Positions 6,451 to 12,090 of a stretch of DNA of 12,090 nucleotides are shown in pieces. This DNA is from Pseudomonadota bacterium (GTDB lineage: Bacteria; Desulfobacterota; Desulfovibrionia; Desulfovibrionales; Desulfovibrionaceae): contig JAEZEM010000281.1 of assembly GCA_023417745.1 (NCBI GenBank), positions 1 to 12,090 on the forward strand, read 5' to 3'. The notes beneath the pieces are model-generated. The model worked only from the letters and a program-made list of their open reading frames with translations, had not been told where the DNA came from and ran no database searches. Numbering within the stretch: position 1 is the first letter of the stretch; each line of letters begins with the position of its first letter. The position numbers were made by a program, and so were the translations under genes.

Positions 6451-6478
6451 AAAAAATGGACGCGGCGCGTCAAAAAAA
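6451..6478 (-). terminator. short hairpin with U-tract between panB and TPR gene
   Basis: On the - strand, a T7 run is followed by GACGC-GCC-GCGTC (5-bp stem), CA and a T6 run. The form fits a weak intrinsic terminator or attenuator for panB transcripts. The final T run ends only 11 nt before the TPR start codon, so if it terminates, little leader is left for the TPR gene. The stem is short. Confidence 0.38.
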
Positions 6479-6489
6479 GAGGAGCGGGA

Positions 6490-7362
6490 TCAGGTGTTGT
6501 GTTCGTCTTTTCCGCCGGCATTTGGGGCGATCAGGGCCTCGAAGGCGGTTTGGGCTTCGGACGCCATGGAAAAACTGTGTTCCGCTCCCGGAAAATCCGA
6601 ACTTCTAACCGCCTCGGCGTAGCCCGTCAACGCCGTCACGGCCTGTTCACCCAGCTTGCCGAATTGTTTGACGAAACGCGGACGCATCCGGTCGTAGAGT
6701 CCCAGCACGTCGTGGAAGACCAGCACCTGACCGTCGCAGTCCGGCCCGGCGCCGATGCCGATGGTGGGGATGGGCAGGGTCCGGGTCACGGCGGCGGCCA
6801 CGGGCGCGGGAATGCACTCCAGCACCACGGCGAAACAGCCGGCCTCGGCTAGGGCCGTAGCGTCGGCGACGAGTGCAGCGGCGGCCTCGGCCGTCTTGGA
6901 CTGGACCTTGAATCCGCCAAGCGCCGCCACATGCTGGGGTGTGAGGCCGACATGGCCAAGCACCGGGATGCCGGCGGCGACCATGGCCCGCACCTGGGGC
7001 GCAATCGCGCGCCCGCCCTCGACCTTGACCGCGCCGGCCCGGCCTTCCTTGAGAAAGCGTCCGGCATTGGCCACGGCCGTCTCCACAGAAGCCTGGTACG
7101 ACATAAAAGGCATGTCCGCCACCACCAGGGCGGTCCCGGCTCCCCGGGCCACGGCCCGGACGTGGTGGAGCATCTCCTCCATGGTGACCGAGAGCGTGTC
7201 GTCGTGGCCAAGGACCACCATGGCCAGGGAATCGCCCACAAGGATCACGTCCACGCCGGCCGCTTCGGCCAGTCTGGCCGAGGTGAAATCATAGGCGGCC
7301 AACATGACGATCTTGCGCACGCCCTTGGCGGCGGCGACATCGGGGGCGGTGGTGCGCGGCAT
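6490..7362 (-). CDS. panB: 3-methyl-2-oxobutanoate hydroxymethyltransferase
   Basis: The enzyme transfers a hydroxymethyl group from 5,10-methylene-tetrahydrofolate to alpha-ketoisovalerate, making ketopantoate, the first committed step to pantothenate and CoA. It is cytosolic and Mg-dependent. The 290 residues keep the active site: 'VGDSLAMV' with Asp44, 'VADMPF' with Asp83 (metal), 'VKVEGG' with Lys113 and Glu115, and the catalytic base Glu182 in 'LECIPAP', plus 'PTIGIGAG' (199-206). The chosen ATG has AAGGAG 7 nt upstream; the open frame extends further but lacks a better site. The protein is slightly longer than the usual 260-270, the excess being at the C-terminus. panC and panD are not in the window. 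It is divergent from trmH across 55 bp. Confidence 0.97.
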   Translation of the reverse strand: MPRTTAPDVAAAKGVRKIVMLAAYDFTSARLAEAAGVDVILVGDSLAMVVLGHDDTLSVTMEEMLHHVRAVARGAGTALVVADMPFMSYQASVETAVANAGRFLKEGRAGAVKVEGGRAIAPQVRAMVAAGIPVLGHVGLTPQHVAALGGFKVQSKTAEAAAALVADATALAEAGCFAVVLECIPAPVAAAVTRTLPIPTIGIGAGPDCDGQVLVFHDVLGLYDRMRPRFVKQFGKLGEQAVTALTGYAEAVRSSDFPGAEHSFSMASEAQTAFEALIAPNAGGKDEHNT

Positions 7363-7417
7363 GGCGAAACTCCTTGGTTCTTGCGCCGGGACCCGGATTG
7401 GCCTATGTGCCTCGGCC

Positions 7418-8008
7418 ATGCGCGACTGCATCACCGAGCGCCGGGTTAGGCGCATTGAGGAAGTCCTGGCTAGGCGTCAGACCGATCTGACCCTGGTTAT
7501 CAACAACATTCATGATCCCCACAACGTGTCGGCGATCCTTCGAAGCTGCGACGCGTTCGGCATCCACCGGGTGCATCTGCTCTACACCGACACGGCTTTC
7601 CCGGCCCTTGGCAAGAAGTCCTCGGGCTCGGCCAAGAAGTGGGTGGAGACCGTGCGCCACAAGGACGCCGCCTCCCTGGCTGCGGCGCTCAAAGGCCAAG
7701 GCTTTCGGCTGGTGGCCACGAGCTTCACCGAGACGGCGGTCCCGCTGCAAAAGTGGGATCTCACCACGAAAACGGCCATCATTCTCGGCAACGAGCACAG
7801 CGGGGTGGACGAGGATCTGGCTCCCCACGTGGACGGAGCGCTTTATATCCCCATGATGGGCATGGTGCAAAGCCTCAACGTGTCCGTGGCCGCGGCGATC
7901 ATCCTCTACGAGGGCTTCCGTCAGCTTGAAGCCGCCGGCCGTTACGACGCGCCCTGCATCGAATCCGAGGAAATGGCCCGCCTGGTCAAGCTGTGGTGCA
8001 GCAAATAA
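7418..8008 (+). CDS. trmH: tRNA 2'-O-methyltransferase, TrmH/SpoU type
   Basis: The enzyme is an S-adenosylmethionine-dependent ribose 2'-O-methylase with a knotted SPOUT fold; TrmH methylates Gm18 of tRNA. The 196 residues show all three SpoU motifs. Motif 1 is 'NIHDPHNVSAILRSCDAFG' with the catalytic Arg, motif 2 is 'AIILGNEHSGVDEDL', and motif 3 is 'IPMMGMVQSLNVSVAAAIIL'. The N-terminal 'RIEEVLARRQTDLTL' is close to that of E. coli TrmH, which supports TrmH over rRNA methylases of the family. It is shorter than E. coli TrmH, lacking part of the C-terminal extension. The ATG was chosen because the methylase homology begins just after it; there is no strong ribosome site. The exact modified position is inference. 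Confidence 0.9.
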   Translation: MRDCITERRVRRIEEVLARRQTDLTLVINNIHDPHNVSAILRSCDAFGIHRVHLLYTDTAFPALGKKSSGSAKKWVETVRHKDAASLAAALKGQGFRLVATSFTETAVPLQKWDLTTKTAIILGNEHSGVDEDLAPHVDGALYIPMMGMVQSLNVSVAAAIILYEGFRQLEAAGRYDAPCIESEEMARLVKLWCSK

Positions 8009-8114
8009 GCTGACGCCGCCGTCGCCCGGAGTCCTGCTAGCCACTGGCCTGTCCGCCATTCGGGCCGGCCGCCATTTTTCCCTTACGGCGTGCCTGCCCA
8101 TCCGTCCGGCTGTT

Positions 8115-9974
8115 TTACTCCGCCGAAAGCTTGGCGCGCATGGCGGCCAGCACCGTGTCCAGGTTCCGGGCCAGAGCGTCCAGGGCCTCGGCGGCCCGAG
8201 GCTGGTCGCCGGCCCGGGCCGCCCGTTCCAGCTCGTGGCTGGCGTCGCGCAGGGCCGGGGCGCACATGGTGGCGGCCGCCCCTTTGAGCGAATGGGCCAG
8301 GAAGGCCAAATGGGCCAAGTCCTGTTCGTCCAGGGCGCTTTGCATGGCGGCCAGATTGCCGGGCTGCTCGGCAACGAAAGCCCCGAAGAGCTTCATGAGA
8401 AAGCCGGTATTGCCCCGGGCTTTGGCCAAGAGCTCGGTCCAGTCGAGGACTTGGCCGGCCGGTTCCAGGGCCTTGGACTGCGGCTGCTCGGGCGTGGGCG
8501 CCCCGGTCACCCGGGCAAGGGCCGCTTCCAGGTCGGCGGGGCTGACGGGTTTGCTCAGGTATTCGTTCATGCCGGCCCGCAGAAACGTTTCCCGGTCGCC
8601 CTTGAGGGCATGAGCGGTCAGGGCCACGATGGGGATGGCCGGATCGAAATCGCCTGTCTGGTCGCTTCTGATGGCCCGGGTGGCCTCGATGCCGTCCATC
8701 TCGGGCATCTGGATGTCCATGAGCACGGCGTCGAAGTGTTTCTTGCGAAGCGCCTCCAACGCCCGGCGGCCGGTGTGGGCCACCACCACCTCGTGGCCGT
8801 CCATTTCCAGCAGTTCCTGCACGTAAATCTGATTGATGGGATTGTCCTCGGCCAAAAGGACAGTCAGCGGCCGGGCCTTGGCCGGCGCGGCCGGTTCCCG
8901 GGCCGGACGCAGGGATTCCAGGCTGACGGGCAGGCTGAAATCGGCCTCGATGGTGAAGACGCTCCCTTGGCCTTCCTCGCTGGCGACGTTGTAGGAACCC
9001 TGCATCATTTCGACGAGCTGACGCACGATGGCCAGCCCCAGCCCCGCTCCCTGGTAGCGGCGGGTGGGGGAGACGTCGGCCTGGGTGAAACTGTCGAAAA
9101 TCGCCTTGATCTTGTCGCCGGGGATGCCGATGCCGGTGTCGCGTACTTCGAAGCGCAGTCGGGCCTGATCGCTGGCCTGGCCGTTGTCGACACGAGCCAC
9201 GGCCAGAACCACGCTGCCGGCGTCGGTGAATTTGACCGCGTTGCCGACGAGGTTGATGAGCACCTGACGCAGCCGGCTCGGGTCGCCGACCAGGGTCTGG
9301 GGCACGGCCCCGATGAAGCGGTAGGTCAGGGGCAAGCTTTTCTTGGCGGCCAGAGGACGAAAGACGCTCATGACCTCTTCCACGGTTTCGCGCAGGGCAA
9401 AGGGCGTGCGGGCCAGCTCAAAGGCCCCGGTCTCAATGCGGGCATAGTCCACAATGTCGTTGAGCACGGTTAACAGCGATTGGGCCGAATGGCGGGCCAT
9501 CTCCAAATATTCACGCTGCTTTGGGGTGAGTTCCGTGGCCATGGCCAGCTCGGTCATGCCCAGGATGCCGATCATGGGCGTGCGAATCTCGTGCGTGATG
9601 TTGGCCAGAAAATGGCTCTTGGCCCGTTCGCCGGCCTTGGCCGCCTCGTGGGCGGCTTCAAGCTTGGCCTTGGCGGCGCGCATGGCGCTGAGGTCGTGCA
9701 GCAAGACCCGGCGTAAGGAGAGACCATAGCCGGTCAGGGACTCCCAGCGCACCAGGGCCGGTCGGCCGGTGGCGGGCAGGCAGATTTCCCGGGCAGCCGG
9801 GTCGTTTAGGGCCAGGCCCAGGGGCAGGCCGGTGAGCTGAGGGGCCGGCAGGCCGTAAAATAGCGAGGCCAGAGGCGTGGCGTGCAGGATGATGCCGTCG
9901 CGGTCCACCAGCAGCAGGGCGTCGCCGGTGAGAGCTTCCAGGGCGTCGGTTTCGCGGATGAGACTTTCGAGCAT
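8115..9974 (-). CDS. soluble hybrid histidine kinase (PAS-HisKA-HATPase-REC-HPt)
   Basis: This 619-residue sensor kinase carries a whole phosphorelay in one chain. It has a degenerate PAS domain (about 10-95), then HisKA with the autophosphorylated His128 ('ITHEIRTPM'). The HATPase follows, with N-box Asn245, DTGIGIP (279-285) and 'GAGLGLAI' (309-316). A receiver comes next with acceptor Asp420 ('LMDIQMPEMDG') and Lys475, and the HPt domain has His561 ('AHSLKGAA'). All key residues are intact. There is no membrane span, so it senses a cytoplasmic signal. No DNA-binding response regulator is encoded nearby, so the HPt must pass phosphate elsewhere. The ATG at 9974 was preferred because AAGGGGTGA, overlapping the rtcB stop, lies 8 nt upstream; a GTG at 9986 would add four residues. 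Only 8 nt separate it from rtcB, which implies co-transcription. Confidence 0.95.
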   Translation of the reverse strand: MLESLIRETDALEALTGDALLLVDRDGIILHATPLASLFYGLPAPQLTGLPLGLALNDPAAREICLPATGRPALVRWESLTGYGLSLRRVLLHDLSAMRAAKAKLEAAHEAAKAGERAKSHFLANITHEIRTPMIGILGMTELAMATELTPKQREYLEMARHSAQSLLTVLNDIVDYARIETGAFELARTPFALRETVEEVMSVFRPLAAKKSLPLTYRFIGAVPQTLVGDPSRLRQVLINLVGNAVKFTDAGSVVLAVARVDNGQASDQARLRFEVRDTGIGIPGDKIKAIFDSFTQADVSPTRRYQGAGLGLAIVRQLVEMMQGSYNVASEEGQGSVFTIEADFSLPVSLESLRPAREPAAPAKARPLTVLLAEDNPINQIYVQELLEMDGHEVVVAHTGRRALEALRKKHFDAVLMDIQMPEMDGIEATRAIRSDQTGDFDPAIPIVALTAHALKGDRETFLRAGMNEYLSKPVSPADLEAALARVTGAPTPEQPQSKALEPAGQVLDWTELLAKARGNTGFLMKLFGAFVAEQPGNLAAMQSALDEQDLAHLAFLAHSLKGAAATMCAPALRDASHELERAARAGDQPRAAEALDALARNLDTVLAAMRAKLSAE

Positions 9975-9982
9975 GACGACGG

Positions 9983-11407
9983 TCACCCCTTGATGCAGGC
10001 CAGGGGACGAAGCCTGGCGGTTTTGACGGCAAGCTCCAACGCCTGGGCGGCGGCCGCCGCCGCATCAATGTCCTTGTAGGCTCCCGGGGCTTCTTCGCCA
10101 ACCCCTTTGAGACTTTTGGCCCGAAGGGCCACCCCGGCGCGATCCAGTTCGGCCAGCACCTCCCGGGACGGGAAGCGTTTGGCGGCTTGCCTGCGTCCCA
10201 TGGCCCGGCCGGCTCCGTGGCAGGCCGAGGCGAAGGACAATTCCGCCGCCCTGGTTCCCCCGGCCAGCACGTAAGAGGCCGTGCCCATGCTGCCGCCGAT
10301 GATGACCGGCTGGCCGACGTTGCGGCAAAAATCGGGCAGCTCGGGATGGCCCGGACCGTAGGCCCGGGTCGCGCCCTTGCGGTGGACGTAAAGCGTGCGC
10401 GCCCGCCCGCCTGCGACGTGGCGCTCGACCTTGCAGGTGTTGTGGGAGACGTCGAACAGAAGCGGCAGCCGGCAGCCGGGAAAAAGTTCGCCAAAAGCCT
10501 CGCGCACGAGGTGGGTGATGACTTGCCGGCCGGCCAGGGCGCAGTTGACGGCGGCGCGCATGGCCCCGAGATAGGCTTGGCCCTCGGCCGAGGCCACGGG
10601 AGCGCAGGCCAGGTCCGGGTCAGGCAGAGCGATGCCGTGGCCCGGCGCGGCCTGGCGCATGGCGGCCATGTGGTCGGTTGCGACCTGATGGCCCAGGCCT
10701 CTGGAGCCGCAGTGGATCGAGACCACGACCTGGCCCGGGCGCAGGCCGAAGGCATCGGCCGAGGCTCGGTCGAGGATATCCTCTACCCACTGCATTTCAA
10801 GATAATGGTTGCCTGAACCCAGGCTGCCCAGTTCGTCGCGCTGGCGTTTTTTGGCCGTGGACGAAACTTGCTCCGGGTCGGCCCCAGCCATGGCTCCGCC
10901 TTCCTCGCAACGCGTCAAGTCGGCCGCCTCGCCGTAGCCTTGGCCAACGGCCCAGGCCGCGCCGCCACGCAGCATCCGGTCCATGTCGGCGTCTGACAGG
11001 CGCAGCGTCCCGCCCTGGCCCACGCCGCAGGGCACGCGGGCGAAAAGCGCGTCGGCGATCCGGTCGCGCGCCGGGGCCACGTCCTGCACCGAAAGATTGG
11101 TCAGCAGCGTGCGCACGCCGCAGGCGATGTCAAAGCCCACGCCGCCGGCCGAGACCACGCCGCCGGCCTCGGGGTCGAAGGCGGCCACGCAGCCGATGGG
11201 AAAGCCGAAGCCGGGATGGGCGTCGGGCAGGGCGACCACCGGTCCGACGACCCCAGGCAAGCTGGCGACGTTGGCGAGCTGTCTCAGCACGTCGGCCTCC
11301 AGGGCCTTGGCCGCCGCCTTGTCGCCGTAGAAAACGGCCGGAACCCGCATGGCTCCGGTTTGGGGCAGTTCCCAGGCGAAGGCGTCTTTGGGGATCAGGC
11401 GTGCCAT
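9983..11407 (-). CDS. rtcB: RNA-splicing ligase RtcB
   Basis: RtcB joins RNA 2',3'-cyclic phosphate (or 3'-phosphate) ends to 5'-hydroxyl ends using GTP and Mn2+, in tRNA splicing or RNA repair. The 474 residues hold every key element. Metal ligands are Asp93 and Cys96 in 'GGVGFDIACGVR', His201 in 'SLGSGNHYLE', His232 in 'SIHCGSRGLGHQ' and His322 in 'FDVSHN'. The guanylylated His397 lies in 'ACHGAGRAMGRR'. Length and spacing match the long RtcB group (like archaeal enzymes without intein) rather than the shorter E. coli form. AAGGA lies about 8 nt before the chosen ATG; the upstream open frame has no coding character. No rtcA, archease or CARF-type RtcR is present in the window. A hybrid histidine kinase follows after 8 nt. 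Confidence 0.97.
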   Translation of the reverse strand: MARLIPKDAFAWELPQTGAMRVPAVFYGDKAAAKALEADVLRQLANVASLPGVVGPVVALPDAHPGFGFPIGCVAAFDPEAGGVVSAGGVGFDIACGVRTLLTNLSVQDVAPARDRIADALFARVPCGVGQGGTLRLSDADMDRMLRGGAAWAVGQGYGEAADLTRCEEGGAMAGADPEQVSSTAKKRQRDELGSLGSGNHYLEMQWVEDILDRASADAFGLRPGQVVVSIHCGSRGLGHQVATDHMAAMRQAAPGHGIALPDPDLACAPVASAEGQAYLGAMRAAVNCALAGRQVITHLVREAFGELFPGCRLPLLFDVSHNTCKVERHVAGGRARTLYVHRKGATRAYGPGHPELPDFCRNVGQPVIIGGSMGTASYVLAGGTRAAELSFASACHGAGRAMGRRQAAKRFPSREVLAELDRAGVALRAKSLKGVGEEAPGAYKDIDAAAAAAQALELAVKTARLRPLACIKG

Positions 11408-11457
11408 GAAATCGTCCTTGGCCGGGCCGGTGTCGGCGCGTCGGCCGCAAGTGGTCG

Positions 11458-11488
11458 AGTGTAGGACATGGGCACGGGTTTTTGTCAA
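11458..11488 (-). promoter_or_regulatory. possible sigma-70 promoter for rtcB
   Basis: On the - strand, a perfect -35 box TTGACA (11483-11488) is followed 19 nt later by TACACT (11458-11463), which matches four of six bases of TATAAT. The spacing is longer than the ideal 17, so activity may be low or need an activator. It lies about 50 nt before the rtcB start and after the upstream gene's terminator, the right place for an independent promoter. Confidence 0.38.
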
Positions 11489-11556
11489 GGCGTGTCGGGA
11501 GCGGAAAGGGTCGGAGTGAACGGACTGTCGGAGGCCAGTGGTGTTTGGCACGAATG

Positions 11557-11589
11557 AAAAAGCGCCGCTTCCGGCGGGAAGCGGCGCTT
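11557..11589 (-). terminator. strong intrinsic terminator of ACT gene
   Basis: Read on the - strand, AAGCGCCGCTTCC pairs perfectly with GGAAGCGGCGCTT (13 bp) around a 4-nt loop and runs into TTTTT. It begins about 20 nt after the stop of the tandem-ACT gene and precedes the possible rtcB promoter. It cleanly separates the two transcription units. The + strand orientation lacks a U-tract. Confidence 0.85.
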
Positions 11590-11608
11590 CTGTATGCAAT
11601 TTGCGCGG

Positions 11609-12040
11609 CTAGATGCTGTAGAGCTTATCGCCGGGGATGATGGTGATGTTGTTTTTCTGCAACAGCTCAATGGCCTGGTCGGTGCGGTCGAAGCGGAAGA
11701 TGATGACCGCCGAACGCTCGCACTGGTGCACGAAGGCGTACATGTATTCCACGTTGACCCCGCCCGAGCACAGCAGGCTCAAGATGGCGTGCAAACCGCC
11801 GGGCTGGTCCGAGACCTCCACGGCCACCACGGCGTTTCGGCCCACGGTGAAGCCGTTTTCCTTGAGCGCGACCTTGGCTTTTTCGTGGTCGCTGACAATG
11901 AGGCGCAGGATGCCGAAGTCCGAGGTGTCGGCCAGGGACAGGGCGCGGATGCTGATGCCGGCCTCGGCCAGGACCCGGGTCACTTCTTCCAGGCGGCCGG
12001 CCCGGTTCTCCAGGAAAATGGAAATCTGTTCGGCTTTCAT
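11609..12040 (-). CDS. tandem ACT-domain protein
   Basis: The 143 residues make two ACT domains and nothing else: 2-65 ('FLENRAGRLEEVTRVLAEAGI' then 'FGILRLIV') and 71-137 ('VSDQPGGLHAILSLLCSGGVNVEYMYAF'). ACT domains bind small ligands, usually amino acids, at the Gly turn between first strand and helix (Gly15 and Gly81-82 here). Stand-alone tandem forms are thought to sense amino acids or regulate enzymes. In related bacteria such genes often sit next to phenylacetate-CoA ligase or indolepyruvate oxidoreductase genes, but that neighbour would be beyond the window's right end. The ATG is preceded by GGAGGA with 9-nt spacing, so the start is firm. The 50 bases to the right hold no promoter I can support. 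Confidence 0.9.
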   Translation of the reverse strand: MKAEQISIFLENRAGRLEEVTRVLAEAGISIRALSLADTSDFGILRLIVSDHEKAKVALKENGFTVGRNAVVAVEVSDQPGGLHAILSLLCSGGVNVEYMYAFVHQCERSAVIIFRFDRTDQAIELLQKNNITIIPGDKLYSI

Positions 12041-12090
12041 GGCGATGGTTCCTCCGGATGACGGGCCTTTGCCCTTATTCGTGTCGTGTC

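Noticed and set aside
8045..8079. Possible terminator after trmH: GGCCGGCC palindrome followed by TTTTT
   Set aside because: The palindrome has no loop and the alternative stem is only 4 bp with a 17-nt loop, so it is too weak to annotate.
7926..9473. 515-codon + strand frame opposite the histidine kinase
   Set aside because: It is a Gly/His/Gln-rich translation with no family features, antisense to a kinase with every catalytic motif.
11547..11566. TGGCACG as a second sigma-54 site
   Set aside because: It has a good -24 half but no TTGC at the -12 spacing, and it lies in the terminator arm region.

Overview
The window is GC-rich (most third codon positions are G or C) and reads as ordinary chromosome of a Gram-negative bacterium. 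The mix of genes points to a Desulfovibrio-type member of the Desulfobacterota: a sigma-54 activator with a Cys-rich PAS domain, a receiver-TPR protein, a tandem-ACT protein, and outer-membrane and lipoprotein-processing genes. This lineage is inferred from gene style only; there is no rRNA or marker comparison behind it. I saw no insertion sequence, integrase, CRISPR array, tRNA or rRNA.

Left part, mostly + strand. A near-consensus sigma-54 (-24/-12) promoter at 248-263 precedes a YbjQ-like gene (335-724) and a small outer-membrane beta-barrel gene (760-1326). On the - strand just downstream lies an unlisted tiny membrane-protein gene (1397-1486). Its TGA stop is followed at the right distance by a hairpin resembling a bacterial SECIS element, so the frame may continue to 1316 as a selenoprotein. 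This is the most novel candidate in the window and it is unproven. A + strand run follows: a sigma-54 enhancer-binding regulator with a Cys-rich PAS domain (1612-3042), a periplasmic glutaminyl cyclotransferase overlapping it (3026-3856), and a five-cysteine small protein coupled by an ATGA overlap (3853-4131).

Middle, - strand. panB (pantothenate synthesis, 6490-7362), a receiver-TPR protein with Glu in place of the phosphoacceptor Asp (5096-6439), and lgt (lipoprotein diacylglyceryl transferase, 4135-4926) lie head to tail. lgt converges on the five-Cys gene with only 3 bases between the stops. A trmH-type tRNA 2'-O-methyltransferase (7418-8008, +) is divergent from panB.

Right part, - strand. 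rtcB (RNA ligase, 9983-11407) is followed 8 nt later by a soluble hybrid histidine kinase carrying PAS, HisKA, HATPase, REC and HPt domains (8115-9974). This is an uncommon pairing of RNA repair with a phosphorelay. Upstream, a tandem ACT-domain protein (11609-12040) ends in a strong intrinsic terminator (11557-11589), which separates it from the rtcB unit and its possible sigma-70 promoter.
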